DNA of 64,000 nt from an uncultured Methanomassiliicoccus sp. (GCA_905202485.1 CAJKRY010000008.1:1-64000), one strand, 5' to 3'. Positions 1 to 10,215 are shown, counted from the stretch's first letter. Notes: generated by a model from the letters alone, not told the origin. Numbers and translations are program-made.

Positions 1-3000
1 CTGAATCTGCATCTGTGTTTTCAAGTATTGATGAAAGAACTTCTTTTTCGATGATGATGTTTCCTTCAGAAGTAGGTATTGAGACTGAGTCGATGTTCTT
101 GTTGTTCTCAATGCTCTTTGTTATTGTTTCTAAGTCTGATTTAGAAACAGTAACTGCTGTGTAATCTCCTTTTACATCGCTTGTATCAATGATTGTTATT
201 GAGTCAGAACCGGATGAAACTGCTTCATGAATCAGTTCTTCTGTTTTCTTTTCATCTAATGCAGGAACAGTAACGTTTCCGTTAGTGTCGGGAATAATCG
301 GTTCCGGTTCAGGAACTACCGGTGGAGGTGTGATTGGTGTTCCTGATCCTGCTGTGTATGACCAGTGGGTATAGAGAGTTGTGTTTTCAGAGATCGCATC
401 ATTGGTGAAGTCCCATTTTTCTCCGCCTGTTGCTACTGTATGCCATCCATCAAATGTGTTTGATGATTTTGAAGGATTAGAAGGTTTAGAAACTTTGCTG
501 GATTCAGTAACTATTGAACACATAACCCCTGGTTCTAATGATGTGTAGAAGTATCCGTTATTAGGATTGAAAATAACTACTTTGTATGTATCAACTACAG
601 TGTTATCCCCACTTACAAACTTGAACATGTTATAATCAGCATAATAATTTGAGATGTTCTCAAGAACCAGAGTGTTATTAGCAACATCCAAGGTGCCAAC
701 TTCACTGAGTATTGTCATTTTCAGAATGTTTCCGTCATCATAGCCTGTTATATCAGATTGGCTGAGACTTGATTTAAATTCAGCATCAGTAACATATGAT
801 TTAATGAATACATTGTTTTCAATTGTCACATCTGATGCTATAGTTGAAGATAATTTCATCCTGATTGCACGTCCGCCTTCAAATCCAGTTGATTGATCAT
901 TTGAGCCTGAGTCTGTATCCCAGTTGGAAATTGTGTTGTTTATAATACTTACAGATTTAAAGTTCAGACCAGCAAGTTGAATTGCATTGAATTTTACATC
1001 TGAGACGCTGTTATTTTTTATTATCAAACTACTGTTTTCTCCACCACCGCAGTTAATGACAAATATTCCTCTAATGAGACCTGAAGTAGTACTGGATGAA
1101 ATTATGTTTCCATCATCTTTATTATCACCGCCTATTGTAATGTTGCCAGTACAATTGAAAATATATATTGCATTCAACTCATCCATTTTTAAAGGTGTTA
1201 GTGGGGATTGTGAAATATCTGTGAATGTGCATTCTGCAATTTTTACATCTTTTGCATTCTTGATATAAAGGCCAATTGTTTCAAAGTCTGTGTCAATAAT
1301 CTCAATGTTTCCACCGCAGTCAAGGAATAATCCATTTATTCCAACACCAGCATCATTGAAGATCAATTTACCATTATTTTGAATTTTTGTAGTTATTTCA
1401 GAGGTAAGTGCAACAGTTTTAGGAGAAATCATTGCTCCATCCTCAAATGTCCATGTTTTATCAGTTCCAATGATATGTGTTGTTGGATCGTAAGCATTTG
1501 TTGTGTTACCGACATATGCAATTACAGTTACGTTTCCTTTGACAGTTACGTTAGCAGCAAGAGGTGTTGTTATTTTTGTTCCATTTGTTAATGTATCTTC
1601 AGGTGAGTAAGCATAGTGCTGATAGTATGTTTTACTATCATATGTAAATACAGAGTTTCCATAGTTAGAATATATTCCCCTTCCTAGGAAAACTTGAGTG
1701 TCTTCACTAGCTGCAGATTTTAAGCCAGAACATCCTACGGTTAATTTTACTGATTTGAGTACTGCACCGTCTGTAGAGCCACCTGTGAACTGGTTGTAGT
1801 TTTGACCATTATAATCCCAGTCAGAAAGGGCTCCCAATGCAATTTTGTCAATACTTCCTGTAAAACTGCTCTCGATGTTTATTTCAGAAGTGTTGATTAC
1901 TCCTCTGTTGACGCTGAATAAATATGTTATCTTTGCATCTTTGTCTATGTTTATTGTGGTTGTATCTGTAATACCATTTGAACCGCTTGCGCATAGAAGA
2001 TATACTGTTCCGCCTGAGATGTTTATTTCAGAAGTTCCTACGTATGCAAGAGATTGTCCTCCCCCGTAAACTCCACCGTATGTTTGAGAATTGCCTATAG
2101 TTCCACCAGAAATGTTAATCTCTGCTTCTGTAACAGTATTCACGCTTGTAGGAATTCCATTGGAATCAAATACAGTAGGACCATTAGCGCCACCCGCAAC
2201 AACATCCTGCGTAACTGTAGCATTGGAAATTGTTATTGTCGTTTTATTGACAGTAGCATAGCCAAATCCACCTCCAAATACAGTTGCTGTTACTATAGAT
2301 TTCTCACTAAGTTTAATGGAAGCTGTACCAACTGAAGCAGAAGTTTCAGAGAAATTCCCATATCCTCCACCATAGAGGCAAGCTACTGTTCCACCAGTCA
2401 TATCAATTGAAGATGAACTTACGTTAGCATTTTTTGACCCACCAAATACTACAAGGGATTGAGCATTAGCTATTGGGTATAAACGAGAACCGTCAATCCA
2501 GGTAATTGCAGTGTTAGTGTCATCATCAGATATTGTAATTGGTTTACCATTTGCATAAAATGCTGAAATGATTTCATTTTTTGCATTGGCTCCTGGATTA
2601 TATTCATAGATTGGGCTCCCGCCAGAATATTTGACTGTGAAATCATCACTTGAATTAGGACATACATTGGTTCCAAGAACTACATCCCTTGGGTTACCTG
2701 TAAAGATGCAGTTTGCAATGCTAACTCCATGGATTATTGAGCCTGGTGAGGAATATTGACTTTCGGTTTCTCCAGTTCCACCACGGATTTTAATTTTGAT
2801 TGCACCGCTTGTTGATCCGTTTGGATCTCCATTAATGTTAAAAGTACATCCAGTAAATGAGATATGATCGCAAGCATTGACTAAATTGAGATCAATTGCA
2901 GAACCTGAACGTGAGTTTGGATCATTATCAGGAAGCAGAGTTGTAGCTGTCGCATTTTTTATGAACGTTACATTTGTGAAGTCAGCACTTGCGAGTTTCT

Positions 3001-3660
3001 GTGCATATATTCCTTTATATGTAGTATTCTTAATAATCGAATTATTTAAAACAAGAGTTGTTTCTCCATATGAGCTTATGCCATATGTAAATCCATCAAG
3101 TATAATGTTTGATAGCGTTATTGTGGATTGATAACTACCTGTGGAAATACCACATCCTCTTCCTTTCAATTCACTATCTTGTGTAGGATTTGAAAGTTCC
3201 CCAGTAGCAGTTTTTAAAGTGATTCCATTGACGGTTAATGAAGTACCATCTGCACTTATAGAAATTGCAGTTCCATTTGCACTAGATGGTTTTATTATTA
3301 CTTTATCTTGAGATCCAGTATTCCCAATAAGTGTAATGTTCCCAGTTATTACAAGGTTTTCTGCATATATACCATCCGCGATTTTAATTACTTTACCACT
3401 GCCAGCATTTACTGCAGTAGAAATTGCATGGCTGATTGTTTTGAATGGATTACTTGAAGTTCCATTGTTAGTATCCTCACCAGTCTCAGCAACATAATAA
3501 TCCGGTTCTATTGTTGGATTATCACTCAAAACAATTGAATCGGAGTCAGAATTTCCGATCCCCCCCCCCCAGACATGTCCACCTGAGACAAGGGAACGAG
3601 AAGCATCAGAGCTGCAACAAATACAGCTGACGCTAGTATTAACTTAGACTTATTTTTCAT
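1..3660 (-). CDS. Large secreted adhesin-like protein (partial, frame broken at a poly-G tract)
   Basis: The gene starts at 3660 after a GGTGA ribosome site and runs off the left edge. Residues 1-25 form a signal peptide (basic MKNKSK, then a hydrophobic core). From the start codon the frame reads four Gly and stops at about codon 45. The frame that stays open from about 3559 to the window edge (more than 1,180 codons sampled without a stop) is offset and needs 12 or 9 G instead of the 11 present. The open part is rich in Asn, Ser, Thr and Val with short I-x-N and N-N-T repeats typical of right-handed parallel beta-helix surface proteins. An InlB-type repeat (FDGW, GGEKW, TLYTHWS) lies near 365-460, then a Pro-rich linker near 290-340. 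Adhesin-like proteins of this kind are common in gut methanogens; binding to a partner is inference. It may be a phase-variable gene, a pseudogene or a sequencing error. Confidence 0.75.
3560..3570. repeat. Homopolymeric tract of 11 C (G on the coding strand)
   Basis: Eleven consecutive C on the given strand lie about 30 codons into the adhesin gene, directly after the signal peptide. The number of bases decides whether the start codon is joined to the long downstream frame: 11 is out of frame, 12 or 9 would be in frame. Runs of this length are rare in AT-rich sequence and mutate easily by slipped-strand pairing. Confidence 0.9.
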
Positions 3661-3869
3661 TTGCTCACCATTGAATTACATGGTGTAGATTCAAAGAAAC
3701 ACTGGCTTGTTTATTTTTTTAACATCATCCGCTCTTCTTTGGCCTGCACCTGTAAATATTACGAAGGATCATGCTTGAGAATATATATGCTAATGATGTT
3801 AAAATTCTAATATTGGAGAAAAATAGATAGGTTTTATTTAAATATTAAAATAAAGAGGTTTGATTAGGC

Positions 3870-5504
3870 TTATTCAGCACTAACCGAACTTCTCTGTAAT
3901 TCTTTGATCTGGAAGCATTTCTGAGAGCAGGCGCGCTCACATCTCAGACAGGCTGTTCCGTTGCAGCGGTCTGAAAGTACCTGGATCTCGTAACCATCTG
4001 CAGCCTCGCTGACAGATATGGCATCCTCAGGACATTCTTTAACACACTTCTGACAGCCAGTACAACCGCTGAAAGATCTCTTCAGACCGATACCGATTTC
4101 ACGAAGAACTTTAAGTCCCTTGTCCCCCAGATCGGGAATGTCTCTCTGCACAACTCTGATAACTTCAGCCGGTTTAATAGTAGTAGGCAGAGGCTGGATG
4201 TCAGAAAGCTCAAGCATCATGTTGTATGTCTCCATCGGCATACCCTCCTGCCAGTAAGCCAGTTCCTGAATGAATACTGATTCAAAAATTTTGTCCGTGG
4301 CAAACATGATGTGGTTAGCTCTGATGGAATTAGCTAAAGACTGCAGCTTGTCCATCATTTCCGGATCTTTTACTATATCAGTAGCCATTGAAAGTGATGT
4401 GTTACCGAACTGGTAGATTCTGTCAACAGATGGAGGAAGCAGACCGACTCTCTGAGCCTTCAAAGCATCCACGTATGTACCGGATGCACCGCTCATGAAC
4501 ATCGTGTCGAGCTCATCAAACTTAATTCCGGCAGTTTCCAGCAGAGTAAAGTGACCAGCCCTCATAGCACCGAAAGTCTTGGCAGCCTCTAAGAAATCAT
4601 TCTGTGTAATAATGACCCCGTCCTGAAGGTGCAGGCAGCCGTCGGTAGTAGTGATCTTAGATTTTACAATATCTCCGTTGTCGAGAGCGGTGGCGATAGC
4701 AGCAATCACACCGGTTCCGGTGATGCCCTTTGCCATGCCGTGCATCGGCCCCTCTTCAATTACTGCTCCGGTATTGACTTCAATTGTATCACCCTCGCTT
4801 ACAAGCATGTCATCTCCGAGAACTCTGCATTTCCAGTAGAATTCAGATTCGACATCGGAAATGGCACCGGGAGATGCAAGCATACCTGATTTGATCTGCT
4901 GTCCTTCAATAGCAGGTCCGGCGGCGGCGGAACCGGTAAGAATTTCATCGCCGACTTTTAAAGCCATTTCAGCGTTTGTTCCGTAGTCAGTGACTAAAAC
5001 ATTATCGTCACGTTCCAGAAGCCCGGTTTTGTACATCATAGCCAAAGCATCTGCACCGATTTCATGCCTGATGGCCGGAGGAATATACACCGGAACACCT
5101 TCACGCAGATTCAGGCCGAGATCAACAGCGGGGATAACCTTAGCATCTCTCTTCTGAGGCTCTACTCCCTTAGACTTAAGAGTATTCTCTCCCACATATG
5201 CAAGGTCTCTGACTTCCATGTTCTGGAACATAGAAAGCTGAATCGGATTTCCGCAGATGGCCACTCTCTCAACTTTATTAAGATCGATGTCTAATTCCTG
5301 CATCAGACGGTTGGCGGTGTCAATTAAAAGTCTGTTAGCCAGATTCTGATCAACTTCAATGCAGAACGTAAGGTGATCGACTACATTTGCACCAGGCACC
5401 GGGTGACGGACTGTTATCGCGGTAGAATGTATCTTTTTGCTGTCCAAATCCACGGCATGCATTCTCATACCGCTGGTTCCTACATCTATTGAGACTCCAT
5501 ACAT
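3870..5504 (-). CDS. ramA: RamA-type reductive activase of methyltransferase corrinoid proteins
   Basis: RamA reduces the inactive Co(II) corrinoid of methylamine methyltransferase proteins to Co(I) using ATP, which keeps methylotrophic methanogenesis running. The N-terminus (about residues 2-18, GVSIDVGTSGMRMHAVDL) is the phosphate-1 motif of an ASKHA ATPase. The C-terminal 65 residues carry two cysteine clusters (CTGCQKCVKEC near 481 and CNGTACLRCERAC near 513) that fit two [4Fe-4S] centres. This matches the known RamA plan and its size of about 540 residues. The ATG at 5504 is chosen because it follows the upstream stop by one base and has GGTG at normal spacing; an ATG at 5519 is possible. 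It is the last gene of a three-gene operon with a His-rich protein and a CobW-like GTPase. Confidence 0.9.
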   Translation of the reverse strand: MYGVSIDVGTSGMRMHAVDLDSKKIHSTAITVRHPVPGANVVDHLTFCIEVDQNLANRLLIDTANRLMQELDIDLNKVERVAICGNPIQLSMFQNMEVRDLAYVGENTLKSKGVEPQKRDAKVIPAVDLGLNLREGVPVYIPPAIRHEIGADALAMMYKTGLLERDDNVLVTDYGTNAEMALKVGDEILTGSAAAGPAIEGQQIKSGMLASPGAISDVESEFYWKCRVLGDDMLVSEGDTIEVNTGAVIEEGPMHGMAKGITGTGVIAAIATALDNGDIVKSKITTTDGCLHLQDGVIITQNDFLEAAKTFGAMRAGHFTLLETAGIKFDELDTMFMSGASGTYVDALKAQRVGLLPPSVDRIYQFGNTSLSMATDIVKDPEMMDKLQSLANSIRANHIMFATDKIFESVFIQELAYWQEGMPMETYNMMLELSDIQPLPTTIKPAEVIRVVQRDIPDLGDKGLKVLREIGIGLKRSFSGCTGCQKCVKECPEDAISVSEAADGYEIQVLSDRCNGTACLRCERACSQKCFQIKELQRSSVSAE

Positions 5505-5505
5505 A

Positions 5506-5934
5506 TTATACACCTTCAAAAGTTACGTTGTGAGCGTGGTCATGCTCATGTTCATGTTTTTTAAAATTCAGTTTGACGGTTTTGTCAATGCTTTTCAAGC
5601 TGTCCGTCATGATATTTTCAAGTTCCTTGTCTGAAACCCCCATGGCTGCAGCCATGTACTTTATCTCACCATCAACAACGGGATCATTCAGCTTGTCTTC
5701 CACGTCAATACCCATCGTAGGATCTACCATGTTGAGCTTGAGTGTGCCATTGGCAGAAATAAACAGCTTGACGTGTCCAAGCAGAATGCCTCTTTTCTTA
5801 ACAATCTCATCTGCAGTGGAGATTACAGTGGCTCTGGCGGCTTCCACCAGCTCTTTCTTAGAGACGCTACCATGAAAATGAGCTTCTGCGCCGAATGAAC
5901 CGGCGTCGGCGGCTTCCTTGGAGTTCTCAGTCAT
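5506..5934 (-). CDS. Small protein with His-rich tail, between GTPase and ramA
   Basis: This 142-residue protein was not recognised as a named family. The N-terminal 25 residues look disordered, the middle (about 26-120) is mixed alpha/beta, and the last 20 residues contain the tail HEHEHDHAHN, which resembles metal-binding tails of nickel, cobalt or zinc chaperones. It lies two bases from the GTPase gene upstream and one base from ramA downstream, so it is almost certainly co-transcribed. A role in delivering a metal or assisting corrinoid protein activation is inference from the tail and the neighbours. Confidence 0.8.
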   Translation of the reverse strand: MTENSKEAADAGSFGAEAHFHGSVSKKELVEAARATVISTADEIVKKRGILLGHVKLFISANGTLKLNMVDPTMGIDVEDKLNDPVVDGEIKYMAAAMGVSDKELENIMTDSLKSIDKTVKLNFKKHEHEHDHAHNVTFEGV

Positions 5935-5936
5935 AT

Positions 5937-6527
5937 TCAGGCCTCCAGGATTCTTACCAGATTGTCTACGCCGTCTCCGTTTTTAGCTGAGATGAACACA
6001 ATCTGCGCTTCCCTGTTAACTTTCTTAACGATCTTTTCAGTCTCCTTGATCGTATACATATCAACTGCGTCAATCTTGTTCACTGCAACAATATCTGCAC
6101 CAGCGATCTGTCTGCTCACAAACAACTCAGCTTCTTTGAACAGATTGACAGCACGGAAAGCGTCAATCAACGAAATGGTAATCATTTTCTCTTCACCAAC
6201 CATAGCCGTCCTCACCAGCTGTACAATTTTGGTAGGAAAGGCGATTCCTGTAGGTTCAATAATCATCAGGTCTGGATCATATTCATTCTTGATCTGTTTG
6301 AGAGTGTGCTGCAGACTACCTGCCAAAGAGCAACAGATACAGCCTTCTGCCAATTCAACAGATTTCAGTCCGCTGGAGTTGATTACGGAGCCGTCTACGC
6401 CGACTTCTCCCACTTCATTAACGATTATAGCTACACGCTTTCCCTTGGCACTGAGAGCGGTACCTAGCTTGATCAGCAGGGTTGTTTTCCCGCTACCTAA
6501 AAAACCGGCTATCTGGCAGATTATCAT
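5937..6527 (-). CDS. CobW/HypB-like P-loop GTPase (metallochaperone type)
   Basis: A 196-residue G3E-type GTPase. The Walker A loop is GFLGSGKTT (residues 8-16), the metal site common to COG0523 proteins is GCICCSL (about 62-68), and the guanine-specificity motif is NKID (about 150). It has only the GTPase domain and lacks the C-terminal CobW domain, so in length it is closer to HypB or UreG. Members insert Ni, Co or Zn into target proteins. Being first in the operon with a His-rich protein and ramA, it may serve corrinoid methyltransferase activation; that link is inference. The start has GGTGAAAT upstream. Confidence 0.85.
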   Translation of the reverse strand: MIICQIAGFLGSGKTTLLIKLGTALSAKGKRVAIIVNEVGEVGVDGSVINSSGLKSVELAEGCICCSLAGSLQHTLKQIKNEYDPDLMIIEPTGIAFPTKIVQLVRTAMVGEEKMITISLIDAFRAVNLFKEAELFVSRQIAGADIVAVNKIDAVDMYTIKETEKIVKKVNREAQIVFISAKNGDGVDNLVRILEA

Positions 6528-6575
6528 CGATATTTCACCGTACTAGGGATTCTTAACATTTTCCCGAATTTGTAG

Positions 6576-6583
6576 TAATATAT
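6576..6583 (-). promoter_or_regulatory. Probable TATA box of the GTPase-ramA operon
   Basis: On the minus strand ATATATTA lies about 50 bases upstream of the GTPase start, leaving room for a transcript start about 25 bases downstream and a short leader with GGTGAAAT. Placement by pattern only. Confidence 0.4.
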
Positions 6584-6640
6584 CTGCAGATGATGTAAAA
6601 AGTTTGCACCGATTTTATTTTAAGTAAATGCCGTAAAAAA

Positions 6641-7462
6641 TCAGCGGTGGGTATTGTCCTGAAACCGCTTGACAGTTATGTCTTTCCCAATGGAGACTTT
6701 CATCAGGTCCTCTCCGGCCACAACTCTTGTGCCGGAATTCTCCTTGATGTATTTGACCTGCTTGTTCACGCCTTCCCGCAGCAGCTTCATGCCGAAATGA
6801 GTCAAAAGGACCATTTCCGGGACGATTTCTCTGGCAAAGACTGCAGCTTCTTCCGTGCAGAGATGATGTGAAACTTTAGATCCCAGAGGCCTGGTAAGAT
6901 TTAAAATCAAAACACGGGCACCTCTGTGTGCAGCTATGACCTTGTCGGTTATTTCGCTGTCGCTTACATATGAAACAATACCGTTTCTGGTGTGTATTCT
7001 GAATCCTATTCCATATGGATCGGAATGCTGCGTCGGTGTGGCGTCAATCACAGTGTTACCAATTCGGAAGCGGTCTCCGGCAGAAACTGCAGACACCCTG
7101 GCGCAGATCGACTTGTGGTAATTGGAAATCGGTGAGTTGAAATCTCCTTCTCCGGCGATGACACTTTCACTGCCGATTAATGCCCCTCTCTTCACCATTC
7201 CGCCCTTGCTCATTCCTTCAACCAGGACTTCAGCATCTGAATAGTGGTCTGGATGACAGTGCGATAATAGAATCCCGTCTGTTTTTATGGGATCAATAGA
7301 AGCACGCTTCATATTGTACAGAGCAGACGGTCCTGGATCAATGTGAAGCTTCAGATTGTCCACAAGATAAATGCCGCCGGTTGCCCTGATCTGATACATT
7401 GTGGCAAAACGGCCTCCGCCCGTTCCTAAGAACGTTAATCTTGTAGACTGACTCTCCGGCAT
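6641..7462 (-). CDS. Metallo-beta-lactamase-fold hydrolase (RNase Z/MazG-like MBL group)
   Basis: A 273-residue MBL-fold protein. FLGTGGGRF near residue 11 is the first strand-turn of the tRNase Z/PhnP-type group, and SHCHPDH (H68, H70, D72, H73) is the dinuclear zinc site. Later metal ligands can be seen in TQHSDPYGIGF (about 145), VSDSE (about 170) and LLTHFGMK (about 228). Substrate cannot be told from sequence; phosphodiester or cyclic nucleotide bonds are usual for this group. Its start lies 4 bases after the stop of the split-barrel protein gene upstream, so the two are co-transcribed. Confidence 0.8.
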   Translation of the reverse strand: MPESQSTRLTFLGTGGGRFATMYQIRATGGIYLVDNLKLHIDPGPSALYNMKRASIDPIKTDGILLSHCHPDHYSDAEVLVEGMSKGGMVKRGALIGSESVIAGEGDFNSPISNYHKSICARVSAVSAGDRFRIGNTVIDATPTQHSDPYGIGFRIHTRNGIVSYVSDSEITDKVIAAHRGARVLILNLTRPLGSKVSHHLCTEEAAVFAREIVPEMVLLTHFGMKLLREGVNKQVKYIKENSGTRVVAGEDLMKVSIGKDITVKRFQDNTHR

Positions 7463-7466
7463 AATC

Positions 7467-7865
7467 TCAGAACGTTATCTTTTCAAAGTTTCCCGACATG
7501 TCTGCCAATTCAGCAGTGCCGCCTTCAATATAAAAGCAGGCAAATTCAGCACCTGTCTTTTCATTGTAGAGCTTCGCAACCGTCGGACTTGCTTCCCTGG
7601 CTTTCTGCAGAACCTCAGGACTTTTATCTTCAACGGCTTTGCCCCTGATTCTGATCCATTTGCCGTCGGGGCTGGAAGTGCATATCTCTATGCTGGGATT
7701 GGCAATAGTCTGCAGATATGATTCTTTCTTCTTTCCCATACCGATGTATAGCCGGCCGTTGTATTCCATAAAAAATCCAAACGGTCTTACGCGCGGTTCG
7801 TTGCCATCAACCGTTGCATAGTAAAAAACAGGGTTGTTTTTCAGGAATTCTAGAACCTTCTGCAT
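7467..7865 (-). CDS. Pyridoxamine 5'-phosphate oxidase-like flavin split-barrel protein
   Basis: A 132-residue protein with the PNPOx-like split barrel: YATVDGNEPRVRPFGF near residue 16 is the first strand pair and flavin-binding edge, followed by LYIGMGKKKESY (about 39). Members bind FMN or F420 and reduce small molecules; the natural substrate is unknown. It is first in a two-gene operon with the MBL hydrolase and is divergent from the amidohydrolase gene. Confidence 0.8.
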   Translation of the reverse strand: MQKVLEFLKNNPVFYYATVDGNEPRVRPFGFFMEYNGRLYIGMGKKKESYLQTIANPSIEICTSSPDGKWIRIRGKAVEDKSPEVLQKAREASPTVAKLYNEKTGAEFACFYIEGGTAELADMSGNFEKITF

Positions 7866-7912
7866 AAATTACCCAATTACCTACTACAATATAGAGTTGG
7901 TTCCCCCGCAGA

Positions 7913-7920
7913 GTATATAT
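7913..7920 (+). promoter_or_regulatory. TATA box of the amidohydrolase gene
   Basis: TATATATC-type sequence ending 30 bases before the ATG at 7950. The expected transcript start is only about ten bases upstream of the ATG, so the mRNA probably has a very short leader. Confidence 0.5.
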
Positions 7921-7949
7921 CTTGTTGAATTCAATCAATCGTTGTTATC

Positions 7950-9239
7950 ATGCGCACTTTAATAAAAAACGGAAAGATTGTGACTCAGAACAGTAAAAGA
8001 GAGATCGTAGACGGAGATATTCTGATTGAGAATGACAGAATCATCTCCATCGGCAAATGCAGTGAGTCTGCAGACAAGATCATAGATGCCTCCGGCGACA
8101 TAGTTCTTCCTGGCTTGATTAACACACACACTCATGTTTCAATGACTTCCCTCAAAGGTCTGGTGGATGATGTTACATTTCCGGCATTCCTTGACAAAGT
8201 TTTTCATCTTGATGATATCAGGACTCCCAGGGATCTGGAGGCAGGGGCTGCCCAAGGCTGTATCGAAATGATCCGCTCCGGCACTACCACATTTTTAGAC
8301 CTTTATTATTCAGAAGATATAATCGCCAAAGCAGTTGAGAGATCCGGTATCAGAGGAGTTCTTGGATGGGCTGTGCTGGATCAGCAGTTTACTACTCAAA
8401 AAGGTGATCCTCTCGACAACTGCAAGAGATTTTACAATGAATTCAAGGATCATGACCGAATCTACCCTGCAGTCGGTCTGCAGGGAGTGTATGTCTGCTC
8501 TACTGAGACTTTTACAAGGGCAAAGGAGTTCGCCCTGGAAGAAGATCTGACTCTCACATTCCATTTATCAGAAACAAGGAAAGAAGTGTCAGACTGCAAG
8601 AAGAAAGAAGGTTTCAGACCTGGGGACTATCTGGCAAACATCGGCTTCTTCAATGATCATTGCGTAGCTGCACACTCTGCCTGGTTGACAATGAATGAGG
8701 TCAGAGCTATGGCTGCCGCGGGCGTGAAGGTATCTTCCTGCCCCGTCTCCAATATGAAACTCGCTACCGGCGGAGTGGCTCCGATACCAGAAATGATTGA
8801 TGCGGGCATGACTGTGTCTCTCGGCACTGACGGTTCTACAACCAACAATTCTCTTGACCTATTCGGAGAAATGAAATTCGTGTCGCTGCTGCAGAAGTCC
8901 TCCAGATGGGATCCGACCATCCTTCCAGCCCAGCAGGTTCTTGATTTCACTACTATCAACGCTGCCAAAGCTCTGAGGATGGATTCCAAAATAGGATCAA
9001 TAGAAGCAGGCAAAAAAGCAGATATTATTATTCTTGATGGAAAAGCTCCCAATCTGCGTCCCATTTTCCCGGAGACACTGGTTTCTAACATAGTTTACTC
9101 ATCATATGGCCTCAATGTCAAGACGGTTCTCTGTGACGGAAAGGTAGTGATGAAAGACAATGTAATTCAGACGATAGATGAGTGGAAAGAGCTTGAAGAG
9201 GCTAATGCCGCCGCTCAGGAACTTCACGAGTCAATCTAA
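7950..9239 (+). CDS. Amidohydrolase, MTA/S-adenosylhomocysteine deaminase-like
   Basis: A 429-residue amidohydrolase of the ATZ/TRZ/SAH-deaminase group. Metal ligands are visible in INTHTHVSM (H60, H62), FHLSET (about 207), AAHSAWL (about 238) and LGTDGSTTNN (Asp near 293). Family members deaminate 5'-methylthioadenosine, S-adenosylhomocysteine or 5'-deoxyadenosine; in methanogens a 5'-deoxyadenosine deaminase (DadD) recycles radical-SAM by-products. Which of these is preferred cannot be read here. It is a single gene with its own TATA box, and the length is normal. Confidence 0.88.
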   Translation: MRTLIKNGKIVTQNSKREIVDGDILIENDRIISIGKCSESADKIIDASGDIVLPGLINTHTHVSMTSLKGLVDDVTFPAFLDKVFHLDDIRTPRDLEAGAAQGCIEMIRSGTTTFLDLYYSEDIIAKAVERSGIRGVLGWAVLDQQFTTQKGDPLDNCKRFYNEFKDHDRIYPAVGLQGVYVCSTETFTRAKEFALEEDLTLTFHLSETRKEVSDCKKKEGFRPGDYLANIGFFNDHCVAAHSAWLTMNEVRAMAAAGVKVSSCPVSNMKLATGGVAPIPEMIDAGMTVSLGTDGSTTNNSLDLFGEMKFVSLLQKSSRWDPTILPAQQVLDFTTINAAKALRMDSKIGSIEAGKKADIIILDGKAPNLRPIFPETLVSNIVYSSYGLNVKTVLCDGKVVMKDNVIQTIDEWKELEEANAAAQELHESI

Positions 9240-9378
9240 ACACATTGGATGGTCTGAAAACAGATCATCCTCAAATTTCAAAATCATAGACATTTCACAT
9301 TGCATTCGTATGAGTTCTTATCAAATTTTATGAGAATCATTATATGCAATTGGTCCCATGCTTATCAGAGGTGGAGCC

Positions 9379-10179
9379 ATGGATAAAAAATGGATTGTTG
9401 CTGTTGTAATCGTATTGGTATTGATTGTTGCAGCTGCAGGAGTATACGTCTATACGTCTGGGGATGATGATTCAGATAATAAAACACAATATTATCCTGC
9501 TGGCACTGTTTTCAAATATCAACGTACAGGAGAAATTAAGGATCTCGATACTGGAGAGATTGTCACGTATGAGTCGACTGATACATATCTCGCAACAAAC
9601 GAAATAGAAGATAATAATCAGATACAAATTTTGATTAATGATGTTAAATACAGTAATGGAAATGTTGTCCAGCTCAATAATGAGTCATTTACAGAGTTTC
9701 CAGACTCTTTACCTGACAAAGTAGAAACAATTGAAACATTACATTATGGAGAAAAAGAGTTGTATGTTGAAGAGTATGTTGATGTGAATGGCTGGTCAGG
9801 TATATCATACTATAGTTATACGAATGGGATTATGATCACATATGCACAGAACGGAACAACTACAAATGATGGCTGGACTGAGAGCTATAGAGTGACTGAG
9901 AGCTATAGAATGGATCTAATAGATTACCATATAGCTGAAGAAAGTGAATGTGCAGTATTCTATATGGGAAACGGTAGCACTGAATTCGGTCTTTGTGATC
10001 TGATCACAGACGGTACTGAAGTAACTGTTCCAGACTGTTCTTTCAAATATGAAAACCATGTATTCAAAGGATGGAATACATCTGCTGATGGAAAAGGAAC
10101 AGCATATGCAGTCGGTTCAACTTTCGAAGCTACAGGAGAGTGCGTAACACTCTATGCCCAGTGGGAAGAACCGAAATAA
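9379..10179 (+). CDS. Membrane-anchored extracellular protein with C-terminal InlB-type repeat
   Basis: The product has 266 residues from the ATG at 9379, chosen for the GGTGG ribosome site just upstream. Residues 3-24 form a single hydrophobic anchor (IVAVVIVLVLIVAAAGVYVY) followed by an acidic linker. The middle domain (about 40-195) is Thr- and Tyr-rich beta sequence that was not recognised. The last 60 residues are a Listeria-Bacteroides (InlB B) repeat: FKGWNTSADGKGTAY and TLYAQWEE. The protein is probably outside the cell, held by its N-terminal helix. The same anchor style (GVYFFTSG) is seen in the ABC binding protein at 29183 and the same repeat in the adhesin at the left edge. Confidence 0.8.
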   Translation: MDKKWIVAVVIVLVLIVAAAGVYVYTSGDDDSDNKTQYYPAGTVFKYQRTGEIKDLDTGEIVTYESTDTYLATNEIEDNNQIQILINDVKYSNGNVVQLNNESFTEFPDSLPDKVETIETLHYGEKELYVEEYVDVNGWSGISYYSYTNGIMITYAQNGTTTNDGWTESYRVTESYRMDLIDYHIAEESECAVFYMGNGSTEFGLCDLITDGTEVTVPDCSFKYENHVFKGWNTSADGKGTAYAVGSTFEATGECVTLYAQWEEPK

Positions 10180-10190
10180 AACTATCAAAT

Positions 10191-10215
10191 GCCTGCTAAC
10201 GCAGGCTACTTTTTC
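10191..10215 (+). terminator. Hairpin plus T-run after the InlB-repeat protein
   Basis: GCCTGC and GCAGGC pair around TAAC and are followed by TACTTTTTC, about 12 bases after the stop codon. Confidence 0.6.

Noticed and set aside
987..3131. Several plus-strand open frames of 60-95 codons
   Set aside because: They run opposite to the adhesin frame, have no ribosome sites and consist of antisense low-complexity sequence; the minus-strand frame reads as a coherent beta-helix protein.
5937..6546. Plus-strand 194-codon frame opposite the GTPase gene
   Set aside because: It is the antisense of a clear P-loop GTPase and shows no domain of its own.
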